A program made the position numbers and the translations under genes. From NCBI GenBank assembly GCA_004380135.1, contig QXCR01000230.1:1-34784 (forward strand): 34,784 nucleotides of DNA. Direction: 5' to 3'. The DNA is from Stemphylium vesicarium. Taxonomy: Eukaryota > Ascomycota > Dothideomycetes > Pleosporales > Pleosporaceae. The first letter of the stretch is position 1, and each line of letters opens with the position of its first letter. The notes beneath the pieces were generated by a model. It was not told the origin of the DNA. It saw only the letters and a list, made by a program, of their open reading frames with translations, and did not search any database. Shown here in pieces: positions 20,802 through 31,339 of the stretch.

Positions 20802-21196
20802 CTAACACCTAACCACTTAGTGGTCAGGTAGGCCATCACAGCCTTGTGGAAATACAGGCTTTCGGTACACGAGAGTTTCCTGGTGATCATTCCGGGCGCT
20901 CAGTGCCATCCTCGGTTATCATACACTGTAAGGCTATCCGGTCCGCTTTTCGCTGGGAACTCGTCTCAACGCCTATAATGTCGCCCGCGAATGGTCTGTC
21001 TAGAGCCATGGTCACTGGCCAGTGTGCATCATTCCTTGCCCATGATTTCCGCGTAGACTGCTGTGAACTTACATCCGGAAACAAGATCGCTGTGAGATTG
21101 CGACCCACCGAGGTTTGGTTGAGAGATGTTGGGGATTGCGTGCAGGAAGAATTAAAGGATTGAACTGAGTTTCTATTGTATGTTGCTATGAACAAT
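20802..21196. other. Unassigned; includes short dispersed repeat copy 2 (21126-21190)
   Basis: A 105-codon plus frame (20846-21163) has no recognisable motif. 21126-21190 (TGTTGGGGATTGCGTGCAGG start) matches 9073-9135 and could be an LTR end. No tRNA or protein gene was supported. Confidence 0.35.
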
Positions 21197-23886
21197 TTAT
21201 ACAATAGGAAAGCGGTGAGGTGTAGAGTAGCGGTCAAGTGTACTACGTGGTACAGCAGCGGAGACATGAGACTGTGATAGGTGATACAAGAAGAAAGACT
21301 CCAAAACCGTGACAAGAAACCGTTCCATCCGGTCCAACCTAATGCGTCGTAGGACTAGTAATGTAATCGTAGTGAGACTCATAGTGAGTGCCAGGAGCAG
21401 TAATAACATTGACGGGACTGCGTAGATAATATAATACCTAGTATTCCGTTCGAACAGAATAATGCTTGGCACCTCACGCGGACTACTTTAGTCTTAAGGC
21501 CCAGATGTCGTTAAACCTAGCGCCTAGGACAACCAGCTTCGAGTACCAACTACAGCGTTTGCAGCAACGTCTGTCCAGATCAGGTTTATAGTATCGGCAG
21601 ACTGTGTAGGCATTCACCTAGTTATAAGCCACTTCTGATACAGGGCAAATCGGGCATACCCTGTTACGGTTTGATCATAGGACGATGCCTACCTGAGACT
21701 AGCGCTATTTATAGTTACTTATATAAGCTTTCTATAGCTTCTACAATATAACCTTAGTCAACCCTTAACTTCTTTCCTATATGTACGTTCAACAACTACA
21801 ACATACCCCGTATAGTCATAGATGTCCTGGATTTTGGAGGACCCTTCAAGTAGTTAGCCATAGATATAAGCCATGATGGGGGTGTAGAAGCTTACTCCCG
21901 GTACGTTCATCGTACAGTCTGTGATCGAAGACATGGTGGGAGTGAAACCAGGAAGCCACAATGACTCCGTGTGAATGCTTGACACGTTAGGTTTTCCTGC
22001 GGACGCTGGCTTTAGCAGACCCCAAAATGGGGTGACATCTCTGAAAGAGAGGCTAGAGTCTTCCACTCCCCAGACAGGCACAGACGATGTGTTGGAATAG
22101 CTCTTTTCTGTCGCATTGATGACGTGAAAATCTGATAAACCTCCGGTACCATTGTAGAGAAATGTAACAGTTTTGACAGTAGCTCGTGACGCGGACACAC
22201 AGGTGTACATTGGTTGTGTCCATGCGTCTCCGGGCCGTCCCCGATCAAATAGATTCAACTCTCGTCTAATTAGCCTCGGAGGAGGCTAAAGCATGCCCGT
22301 AGTCATTGCAACATTCGAGATGTTTGCCAAGGAGTATCCATCGACGCGTCCTTGAGCAACCCATGCCTGCGCATTAAATTAGAACACGCACTATTCTTAA
22401 TTGGAGTGGAGACATATACATACCGGTCTCACGGAAGTCAGTATGTGTGACATGGTGAGGATTTGCAAAAACCCAATTGTCGTTACCTGTCAAGTAGTTC
22501 AAGTCTCTTGATGAAGAGATGTCTAAATGAAACCCAAGGCGATGCAGAGAAATCCTCCCTGGCTTCGGGATGTGCTTAGCCAGGGTTCCACCTATAGTGC
22601 TGTTCGACTCGTTCTCAAAAAGGTAGGATATCCCGGGTTTCAACTTTTCGTATCCTCTCCATTCTTGCATGTAGTCTTTGTTCGTCAGGTTCATATACAG
22701 CATAGTCAAGGCGTTGCTTGCCCCAGCTGCGAAAAGTGCCCTATAATACAGCAGAACATTCTCTTGAGAACTGTTCATGCGCATGCCTTCAAAATTGACT
22801 GTACTATTGAGATTCGCGAATCCGCCGCGATCCGTCAACCGGACGATACCATTCGGTCTAGCGAATGATGCAGACCGTCTTCCTTGAGATCGTAGTCGAC
22901 GGTTAGATTGTTGTCAACTCAGCTCGTTTTGGGAACGATAAACAGGATATCTTCTGTCTATATGGATCCCTGAGAAGACTAAGAGGGGGTGGTGTGATTC
23001 TAAAACCTAATCCTACCTCTTGCTAAGTCGACTAATAGCCCTTTAATAATCTTAAAACTATTGTTTAAGAGTAAGCTTTATATTAGTCTGTATCCACCTA
23101 CTATATGAGGTGATATGTTTTTGTAAGACTTTACAGCAGGGTATGTATAATTGAAGCGATCTAGTATGATAATAGAGAGATTCTATTATCCAGTCTCATA
23201 GGAACACTACTAGATATCGAATATACTAGAAACACTATTTTTTCTAATATCTCTAAGCTACTTACCTACAGGTTCTGCGTCTTTAAGGAGATATTAGTGT
23301 AGTAGCTATCTAGCTATTCGTAGTTGTAGATAAGATTATTATAGCTGTCAGTTCAAATAACAGAATAGTTTAAGCTAGGGCAACTAATATATTTACTTCC
23401 ATAGATACGATTAAAGCCTATATCGTTCCTTGAAAGGCTTGCATACCTAAAAGGTGTTATGTCTTGGGTATAGCTAGAGGAGACGCTTTAAGGTCTACGG
23501 GAGACCACTGCATCATAAAGCCCAAGAGGGGTAATAACGGCAGTCGCAGCGACTAGTATCGTTGCGAAGATGCTGAGATAGACTGCGCTGACGACCGTGG
23601 GGTTCACGTTCGTACTCGCTGACGAGTCTGAGCCGAGGATCGTTGGCCAGTATTTCGAGTGGAGTGTACGACTGAGCGTAGACCAGGTGACAGCGGTCTC
23701 CTTCACTTGATCGAGCCGCTTATTGATGAAAGCAATGAGGATGAGCGGGATCACTAGCGGTAGCAGGAGTTGCACTTCTCAGCCCGTTAGCAAACGGTAA
23801 GCAGTCGCGTACGTTAAGTTGAACTTACGTGCAGTGGTGCCTGCAGCAATCAGCGCAGAGGCTTCACCAACAGAGAGCGATGACAT
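21197..23886 (-). pseudogene. Multi-pass membrane protein of a fungal-specific family, fragmented
   Basis: Read on the minus strand. Exon 1 begins with ATG at 23886 (MSSLSVGEASALIAAG), a 51-nt intron follows (23828-23778, GCTAAC branch), then two hydrophobic segments (LLLPLVIPLILIAF and AVYLSIFATILVAATAV, ending ITPLGLYDAVV). An AT-rich interval 22940-23480 interrupts. An Asn-glycosylation-rich ectodomain resumes at 22838 (DRGGFANLNST...GNDNWVFANP), with a 53-nt intron near 22424-22372 and a segment reading AWVAQGRVDGYSLANISN followed by a stop. It continues at 22258-21854 and ends with a C-terminal membrane helix at 21197-21472. Intact relatives, as I recall them, are about 700-residue plasma-membrane-type proteins of unknown function common in Pleosporales. 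Stops, frame changes and lost stretches make this a pseudogene. Confidence 0.6.
22940..23480. repeat. AT-rich RIP-like block inside the membrane-protein relic
   Basis: A stretch dense in TA dinucleotides and stops on all frames (for example CTAATAATCTTAAAACTATT), unlike the flanking coding sequence. It is likely a RIP-decayed insertion; the ends and family are not recognisable. Confidence 0.45.
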
Positions 23887-24594
23887 TGGGCCAGGGACGC
23901 AAAATGATAGCTATCTTTCTAGTGTATCAAGTCGGGATGTTGTGATTTAGTGGCACGCGGGAAATTGAGCCTGTTGTCTTGTTGCCTAGGGAAGGTTAGG
24001 GAGCGGCACATATATGGTTTCCGCAAAGAAAATCTAGGTATAGCCACATCTTCCACATTACGTCCTAAGAACAGGCGGTCGTTTCGCCATCTTGCACTTG
24101 CGCCAATGAAGAAGACACTGCTAGCCTGCATTCGCTAATATTCCAAGGTTTAGTCGCTCGATCAGGCTAGTTTGCCAACTGGCAGACTGAAAGTCACGTC
24201 ATGTGTAACCATCACAACTATTGAAAAGCGGCTGCGAAGATAGCGTCTCGGCAACTTTCAGCTGGCAGGAGTCGGCTAATAACATAGAGGTGTACAAACG
24301 GCGACGAGCTTTTAGTGACTGCGATCTCCGATACGGGGCGCCGTAGCCTATATTTTAAGTACGTTCGTGAATACGGTGTTTGTGGGTGGGTGGTTCGTCG
24401 TCGGGGGCCCCGAAGGGTATATTTTGCACCTGACGTAGTTCACCACGGAGTGGCCACCCCACCGAGCTAGCAAGGAACCCCCCCCCCCCCCCCCTAAGCA
24501 CCTGCGCAACAATGTCGCGCAACACTACAACAACAAATGTTTACACTGCAGACAACAGAAATTTCATTGTAATGCTTCGCCATATCTTACGCTA
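23887..24594. other. Intergenic, with a C17 homopolymer
   Basis: No supported gene. Short frames near 23919-24138 lack motifs. A run of 17 C lies at 24478-24494, after a G/C-rich stretch with GGGTGGGTGG. This precedes the 3' end of the MDR reductase. Confidence 0.45.
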
Positions 24595-25705
24595 TCAATC
24601 TTCTTTTTTTACTTTGACTACTATCTTCCCCCTCGCTCGGCCCGTTCGCAACCTCTCGTACGCCCTCTTGACGTCCTCAAACTCATACATCTCGTCCACA
24701 ACTGGTGTCACGCTACCACTAGCGACCAGTCTAATCAATGCATCAAAGTCGTCGAAATTCGTCGTCGCGAACCCAAAAGAGAACGGGCGTTGACCTCCAC
24801 CTAGCCGTGTGGGCACGAGGAAGCGGAACGCGAGGTCGTAGATGAAAGGTAGGCCGACTTGCGAACCAACCTGTACGTATCTTGCACCTGATTTGGTGAA
24901 AGAGGGGGATTTCCAGTACAACTCAAAGGGATGACCAACGTTGTCGAGAATCATGTCGTACTGCTGCTGGCCAGTTGCGAGAAGGGATGGGACGTCGTTA
25001 GTACGATAGTCTATCACCTCATCGGCTCCAAGATCCTTGCATAGCTGTACGTTTGCGCCTGTGAGGGGTTAGAACACGCGTCGCGCGGTTAGATTGGGTG
25101 TACGTACCGGAGCAAGTCGTTGTAACATGGCAGCCCAGCGCTTTCGCAATCTGAATGGCAAAAGTACCAGTGCCCCCAGATCCGCCGTTGATGAGAATGC
25201 GATCGCCTTTCTTGACATTGGGGGCGATACACTGATACGTGACGAGGCCGCAGACACCAAGCGTTGCTGCTTTCTCCGCTGAGACGCCCTCTAGAATTGG
25301 TACCGTGCCCGCTTTTGAGCCGATGATGAACTCTCCCAGCGTGCCAAACTGCTGCTTTGGCTCCAGCTTTCCAAACACCATTTGTCCAACTTTTACATTG
25401 CAGTCCGAGCCGGCTTGCACCACTTTTCCGGCAAAGTCGAGGCCGGGCGTTGCGGGCTTGGGGATGGCCATGCGACCAACCACTGGGAGCTCCGCCAACT
25501 TGTAGTCCACGGGATTCAGAGCGGCAGCGTGTACCTGTATGAGCGACTCTCCGGCTTGAAGAGACCGCTTTGCTGTGGGCAGTGGTGCCGATTCGTTGAT
25601 TTGTATCGCGTCTTCAAGTGTTGTACTGCACGCGGACCATTGCCATGCTCGCATCATGGTGGGCATGCTCTCCGTCTTCGCATCGCTAGTGCTGGTCTGC
25701 GACAT
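24595..25705 (-). CDS. Quinone oxidoreductase-like MDR enzyme (zinc-independent), 353 aa
   Basis: Two exons, 25705-25108 and 25058-24595, with a 49-nt intron (GTACGT...CACAG) whose phase restores an open frame. The GroES-like N-terminal domain has LNPVDYK (63-69) and GLDFAG, typical of quinone reductases and trans-acting enoyl reductases. The nucleotide-binding motif GGSGGTG is at 174-180, followed by AIQIAKALGCHV. The zinc-binding Cys/His set of true alcohol dehydrogenases is absent. It should be an NAD(P)H-dependent reductase acting on an enone or quinone in the cytosol or mitochondrion; the substrate is unknown. Stop-free and full length, it appears functional. Alternative: an enoyl reductase partner of a lost polyketide cluster, for which there is no other evidence here. 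Confidence 0.9.
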
Positions 25706-26175
25706 CTTTGAATGACCTCGGTTGTCGGAGAAAGAAATGCAATGTGTTGGAGAGGGGATGTCAGTTACTCATTTTCATGCGACAAAATATATCGTCGTGT
25801 TACCGCTGGGCGGGAACCAAGATCATCGGCAGCGGCAGTCGGATCCCCACGCGGAGAAGGCATGGCCTAGTCACCTCACAGCGATTCCCTGAAATAGACA
25901 TACAATTCGCAGTGAAAGCCATCCCAATTGACTTTACGACACATGGGGACCCAAGCGCAGAAACAGCGATGTGGAGGAAGAGAAGTGGTGCGAGTCTTTT
26001 GGATGATATTGAGGGCGACCTTCCAACGCTAACGACGGACATCTGCGGCTGGACCCCACCAGGGATACTAACGAGAGCGACCGCGGACAATGAAGTGTCC
26101 TGGTCCTTCTGAGAAAATGATCATGCGAAAAAATTTCCATGGCGATTGCGACTATACTCAGTTCGCAATGCGCGC
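25706..26175. other. Upstream region of the MDR gene, no gene supported
   Basis: Frames on both strands (up to 134 codons) overlap each other and show no domain. Treated as promoter and intergenic sequence. Confidence 0.35.
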
Positions 26176-26894
26176 TCATCTGTCGCGCCAGAACTCGTTG
26201 TCCTCCCCAATGATCCGTTGCTCGTCATCCGGATCGTCCAAACCGCCATCACCCTCATCATGCATTGTCGCGACTTCAGCGTCCCCAATACCGCCCTTCT
26301 ACTTCCGGCTTCTAACTTGGCCAGTTGCTTACATTGCGAGGGTCGCGCTGACCGACGAGACCCATTGCTGCACTCTAGGGTTGTTGTGAGATTGATTTGT
26401 AGTACCAGCGGTATTGTCCAGCCTGTTCTTTACGATATCCCCTTGCTCCGGCTGATTCATGTGCGCAATCGCTGTATCGGCTTTCGGCCTCTTGCGTGCA
26501 ACATCTTCTTCCGCCTTTTCCTTCCTCCTGAGATGTCCCATGCTTGGTCCAGATATGTCGAGGCGATTTTTCCTAGCATCCGCTTCGCCTGAGCCTACCG
26601 CTTAGGACTCGATATTTTGGTTGCGACATGCATATTTCTGCCTTTCTGCTTGCCATCTCAACATGGATTTAGACCGTTGTGTACATAAGGTGCGGAGTGA
26701 GTACTGTTTACCATACGGCCGTCGGTTGACACGGCGGTTCCTAGGGGAAGCTTGCTACTCGCTTGCATGATGTGCGTAAGCCTGTCTTGTGCAGAGTCGT
26801 GGTGGCTTTCGAATCCGGGATCCATTTCAGCGCCTTCCATTGCGGGCAAAGTTTGGTTGAGAGAAGCAAAACCGAGATGAAGCTGGAATAACAA
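26176..26894 (-). CDS. Possible hypothetical gene, uncertain structure
   Basis: Three minus-strand frames have gene-like composition: 26894-26658 (starts MLFQLHLGFASLNQTLPAME), a Lys/Arg/Glu-rich charged segment containing LRRKEKAEED (about 26541-26332), and a Gly/Asp/Glu-rich C-terminus ending at a TGA at 26178-26176. Possible GTAA donors occur after each frame, but the phases I tried do not join cleanly. The basic segment could be nuclear-localising. No family was recognised, and the plus strand also has a 148-codon frame here. Confidence 0.22.
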
Positions 26895-27100
26895 AGGCCT
26901 CTGACTTACAAATCATTGTCTAGCGCTAGTTCCCTGCTTTCACTTGAGTATTTTACCGATCCGCTTCACCAGAATGGGTCAAGTTAAAGTATCTCTTGAA
27001 TCGAAGCATAAGGTTCATTGTCGCGGGCTAAGCAATTAAGCATATATAGATATCGCTATACTGTTGAAGTCGGCATGCGTGAGTGTTCAAGCGGTCCAAC

Positions 27101-27229
27101 ATGGTACCGCAGCCATACGTCTCGGACATGCATGAGCAGATGCGCAACATGAGCGCGCTGAGCCTCGCTGATAATGACACCACAAATATTCTCAGCAAAG
27201 TGCAGCGAGCCTCTCCACCGTATTTCTAA
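27101..27229 (+). CDS. Short ORF (42 aa), weak
   Basis: An ATG-initiated 42-codon frame with a normal-looking amino-acid mix (two Met-rich turns, C-terminus ASPPYF). It is antisense to the end of the unidentified gene at 27192-27955. It may be the end of a lost gene or chance. The stretch 26895-27100 holds no supported gene. Confidence 0.15.
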   Translation: MVPQPYVSDMHEQMRNMSALSLADNDTTNILSKVQRASPPYF

Positions 27230-27955
27230 GACCGCATAGACTAGCTGCCCGGTTGTCCACGATCTGTCCCTTAACGATGATCTTCACACCTTCGACCATC
27301 AGACTTGTCAACAATCAAGCCAATCGAGCTGGGCTAGCCTAATATAATAATTCGCTAGCTCACGTAGGTTAAACCCTTACTAAATTCGGTTAGATCGGCT
27401 TGATTGGCTTGATTGTTGACAAGTCTGTCGACCATGCGCAGGCTGTATCCGCGTCGATCGAAGAGAGGGAACCATGACTCCACCTTCCCCTGAAACAGGA
27501 CGACGTCGAGATCCTTGATATTGGTCACCTCCTCGTTTCGGAACTGATGCTTGCGGAGACCGAAGGCGAGTGTGTCTACGGCAAGTTAGAGTAGGCACAA
27601 GGCTGCAAGGGTAAGACAGTGACGCACTGACGATCTGAGCGACATGATCAATGTAGAAACCCATGCCGGTATCCTCCACGTGAGGCTCGAGACACTGATG
27701 GAGGCGGGCATGTAGAAGAGTCTTTGCGGTGAGACGTGACCACTTCTTCGCGGATGGACTGGGTCGCTTTGATGGCATGAAGGCGTCATTAGAGTCATCT
27801 GCTTTGCGTTTTCGATTGCCGGTGGGTCGTCTCTGCTCGTCTTGGTGACTGCTTGTAACTCGCTGAGTCGGGTGTGTATCGTCGCCTCCAAGACTAGACG
27901 AGCTTTTGAAATGAGATGGACCCTGGCTCCAGTTCTGTTGTAGGGTTACACGACG
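27192..27955 (-). pseudogene. Unidentified gene split by a hAT MITE
   Basis: On the minus strand a frame opens after a TAG near 27956, runs through a basic segment (GNRKRKADD) and KKWSRLTAKTLLHAR, then crosses a 52-nt intron (about 27627-27576, GTGCGT...CCGTAG, CTAAC branch) into NTLAFGLRKHQF and ESWFPLFDRRGYSLRM. There the 128-bp MITE interrupts. After it, with the duplicated 8 bp removed, the frame resumes as VEGVKIIVKGQIVDNR and ends at a TGA at 27194-27192. No family was recognised. A missing start exon upstream is possible. It was probably a nuclear or cytosolic soluble protein (no signal peptide or membrane segment). Confidence 0.5.
27300..27427. mobile_element. hAT-type MITE, 128 bp, copy 2, with perfect 8-bp target duplication
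   Basis: It begins CAGACTTG and ends CAAGTCTG; long inverted arms (AACAATCAAGCCAATC and its complement) surround an AT-rich centre. The flanks are exact 8-bp duplicates TCGACCAT (27292-27299 and 27428-27435), diagnostic of hAT transposition. It is the same length and arm pattern as 20674-20801. It splits the gene at 27192-27955. Confidence 0.93.
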
Positions 27956-28110
27956 CTAATTGGACGATTTGAACTACAAAAGCCGTACGATAGTGAGACT
28001 ATAACCCTCCTCCAGAACATAAAAGAAAGGTCATTTCGCAGCCTTGATCTCATCGATTAACTATACAGAGCCCTTATCCCACCATCGTCAAATTCCACTC
28101 GTACTTCACA

Positions 28111-28419
28111 ATGACCACTTATCTTATCACGGGCTGCTCCCGAGGAATCGGCCTGGAACTTGTCTCCACCTTAGCTCACAAAGATGCGTCTGAAGTTGGA
28201 AAAGTGTTCGCTGCCGCTCGTACGGAGAGTGCCGCTCTCAAGAACATCATCTTGGAGTCCGCTGGCCGCGTGGAATTCATCCCACTTGAGGTTACCTCCG
28301 AGAAGGTTGCGGAGGAGGCAGCTGAAAGTGTTGGAAAGCCCCTTGGTGGCAAAGGACTCGATGTTCTCATCAACAACGCTGGCGTTCCAAGTTACACTGA
28401 AGGCGGCGTACCAAACATG
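28111..28419 (+). pseudogene. Short-chain dehydrogenase/reductase, N-terminal third only
   Basis: ATG at 28111 in a good context (CACAATGAC). The cofactor motif TGCSRGIG is at residues 7-14, with LINNAG at 86-91. The frame follows the classical SDR fold to about residue 103 (GGVPNM), then changes to unrelated sequence and stops 12 codons later. The catalytic Tyr-x3-Lys and substrate-binding half are missing. The break lies about 50 bp before a CAGACTTG motif (28469) that matches the hAT MITE terminus, so a transposon insertion or deletion likely removed the rest. The intact enzyme would be NAD(P)-dependent. Not functional as it stands. Confidence 0.82.
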
Positions 28420-29011
28420 TGTGTATTGCAAGGCCCGGTGTATCCCACATACATGTGGTGCTAACTCCCAGACTTGCTATCAGTCAGTTCAGTCAGTCCA
28501 GAGGCCTCCGGACTGACTAAACTAATGTTTAAAGGTTACTAAACTAGACTAAACTAAACTAAACTAATATTGCTACTACTATAAACTAACTAGACTAACC
28601 TAAAATAACCTGGACTAAGCTAAACTAGATTAACTAACGCTAAATTAGGATGGCTACTCTTATATTCTTACAATTTCTTTCTCTTATATGTTACAGATAA
28701 CAGCAGGTCGAATCCTTCGGTCAGGGAAAGCGAAGCTGGAGGCCAGCTGTCGCACAAAACGAAGGATAATAATCAGCGAGGGGCACGCAGATCACGTGAC
28801 GTGCTATCCCACTAAGGCTCGCCATCTAGGATAGCGGAGAACCACAGAATGACAGCACACAGATCACGTAATATGCCGTCCCGCTAAGATCTACTATCTA
28901 GGATAGTAAAGGACCTTAGAATAGTAGGACATCCTAACTATCTTTAGGGAATAGAATAAATAGAATAGTAATAAACTTAGTAATAAGAATATAAGAATAG
29001 AAAGGTTTTAT
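28420..29011. repeat. AT-rich repeat block with palindrome, ACTAA array and a tandem pair
   Basis: CAGACTTG occurs at 28469-28476. A 28-bp near-palindrome spans 28491-28518 (AGTCAGTCC/GGACTGACT arms around GAGGCCTC). From 28515 to about 28650 many irregular ACTAA/ACTAAA units occur. Two diverged ~70-bp tandem units start at 28791 and 28860, each with AGATCACGT and ATCTAGGATAG. No gene is supported. Confidence 0.65.
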
Positions 29012-29013
29012 TA

Positions 29014-30865
29014 ACGTAGTTTATAAGCGAGTCGGCCATACACGCGAGTCGGCCACCCCACCAACTTTGCGCACCTCTCTTATCTCAACGTACAATGGCT
29101 CCACGTACAGCCTCTCAAACTACATCAAATAAAGCAGATATCTACCTTACCCTCTTATCTCTTAATGCTAGCTAAATTTAGAGTAATTAACGCGCTACTA
29201 CTATCTTTAACGTTCCAAGAACAACGCTAGGCGACCGACGCGCTGGAAAGCCTGCCCGACGCGATTGCCAGCCTAACTCGAGGAAGCTTACCCAGCGAGA
29301 GGAGGAGGTGATTGTTAGACATATACTTGACTTGGATACACGTGGATTCGCGCCTACGTACGCTGCTGTACGCGATATGGCTGATAAGCTGCTCGCTGCG
29401 CGCAGCGCAGGTCAGGTTGGCGTCCACTGGCCGCGCAACTTTGTCAAGCGTACAGACAGTCTTACGACGCGTTTTAATCGAGCGTACGATAGGTAGAGAG
29501 CTCTATGCGAGGATCCTGTATTAATTAGAAGCTAGTTTAAGCTTATAGAGGAGATAAAGGCTAAGTATAGCATCTACGATAATAACGTCTATAACTTTGA
29601 CGAGGCTAGCTTTATAATAGACAAGATTACGACTTAGCTCGTCATAATAGGGTTAGAGAGGAGAGGCAGGCTAAAGAGTATCTAGCCAGGCAATCGCGAG
29701 TGGGTGACGGCGATCGCTGCGATCAACGCTGCTGGCTGGTCAGTCCCGCCGTTCCTCATCTTCGCTGGCCAGTATCATCTATCTGCCTAGTACGAGGAAG
29801 CAGAGATCCCACGCGACTAGGCAATCGCAGTTAGTGATAATAGCTAGACAAATAACGAGCTTAGAGTAGAATAGCTTAAGCACTTTAACGCTCACACAAA
29901 GACTCGTGTCGTCGGTGCGCGTCGCCTGCTTATCCTTGACGGCCATGAGAGCCACCATTCCCTTGAGTTCCAAGAGCTCTGCAAAGAGAACAATATCTAC
30001 ACGCTCTGCATGCCGCCTCACTCATCCCACCTGCTGCAGCCGCTTGACGTTGGCTGCTTCTCGCCATTAAAGCGCGCGTATAGCCGTAAGGTGGAGAGCC
30101 TGATCCGCCACCACATCAACCACATCACCAAGCTTGAGTTCCTGCCAGCGTTTAAGGCAGCGTTTATTTAATCGTTTAACTTAGCTAATATTTGCTTAGC
30201 CTTTTAAGGTGCAGGCCTTATGCCTCTCTAACTAGACGTTGTACTATCAAAGCTTAACGTGTAGCTGCGTACGCCTACTCTAGCTGCTCTCCTAGAGGCT
30301 CCTTAGGAGGCTCGTACGCTAAGCAACGTACGCGAGCTTAAAGCTTAATCAACGTTGATTAGTGATCGCGTGCGACGGCATAAGAGCTTATCACTGGCTT
30401 TAATTATTTAGGCGATTAGCTAGCTTAAGAAGGGTGCTAAGGTAATAATGCTCTTGGCTAAGCTAATGCGCGATTAGATTGCTGGTCTTGAGAAGGCTAA
30501 TAAGGCAGCGTCAGCACGTAAACAGCGTAAAAAAAAGCGTATATAGCAGCGAGGGGTCTTAACAAAGGGAGCTAGCGAGGATCTACTCGCTCAACAAGAG
30601 GCTGATCAGCAGATTGCTCGTGAAGAGCGTCAAGGAGGAGAGCAATTCGGCCGCAGTCGCCAGGCTCTCGCGCGCTGCAAGAGGTGCAGAGAGACTGGGC
30701 ACAACTCGCGTACGTGCAAAAAAGATACTTTAGATACTGCTCAATTCACTCTACTAATATCTATGTATTTAACTATTGCGTTGTTAAGATATATGCTTGT
30801 AGAGGTGCGCAAAGTTGGTGGGGTGGCCGACTCGCTTGTATGGCCGACTCGCTTATAAACTACGT
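29014..30865 (+). mobile_element. Fot1/pogo-like DNA transposon, 1852 bp, RIP-decayed
   Basis: Long terminal inverted repeats of about 65 bp start ACGTAGTTTATAAGCGAGTCGG, shown here only in part. Each holds two copies of GCGAGTCGGCCA and ends near GCGCACCTCT. A TA dinucleotide flanks both sides (29012-29013 and 30866-30867), the Tc1/mariner target site. The size matches Fot1/Pot2 elements (about 1.85 kb). Confidence 0.93.
29092..30740 (+). pseudogene. Pogo-family transposase, degenerate
   Basis: Broken by many stops, mostly TAG/TAA at places fitting C-to-T change. Recognisable parts in order: ATG at 29095 (MAPRTASQ), a DNA-binding HTH/CENP-B-like region (LTQREEEV...DMADKLLAAR...WPRNFVKR), then the DDE domain with Asp in NFDEA (29599), Asp in LILDGHESHHS (29938) and Asp in LQPLDVGCFSPLKR (30046). 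The second and third Asp are 36 codons apart (DD35D). A C-terminal zinc knuckle CKRCRETGHNSRTC (about 30678-30720) is present, as in other fungal pogo elements. Not functional. Confidence 0.88.
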
Positions 30866-30867
30866 TA

Positions 30868-31331
30868 TTTCTCTTATCATAATTAACTTTTATAATTATA
30901 TCTTTTACTTAAATTACTAACTAATTATTTTATTACTTATATAGAATTAAATTATCTTTACCTAAATATCTACTATCCTACCTAGTCGCTAGACAACTCT
31001 ACGGACTACCGCTATCTAATACCTCGCCTACCTTAGTACGGACTAGGAATAGAGAAGTATCGCTAAACTCTATATAACACTTTGACCACCTACAGACTCT
31101 ATAGAAGGTATTTACTAATTATGCGCTTTAAGAAGATTAGCAAGAGTAGTAATAGTAGCAATAAATAATAGAAGACAAGTACTAGCTATGTGTCACGAGA
31201 TGTTACGAGCACGTGTTTAAGAGCTTACTAGAAGCGTTAATTGTAGCTACGTACGATATCTGGTGTAATACAAGACGTTGCGTAAAGAGACAGAAGCAGA
31301 ATGCAGAGGCGGTGAGGAAATATGTGTAAGG
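30868..31331. repeat. AT-rich RIP-like spacer
   Basis: High TA density with stops in all frames to about 31250. No domain is visible. It separates the pogo element from the hAT MITE. Confidence 0.4.
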
Positions 31332-31339
31332 CCCGTGCG

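Noticed and set aside
26146..26592. 148-codon plus-strand frame
   Set aside because: No domain, and overlapping minus frames have more gene-like charge patterns. Neither strand is convincing, so only a weak minus-strand call was kept.
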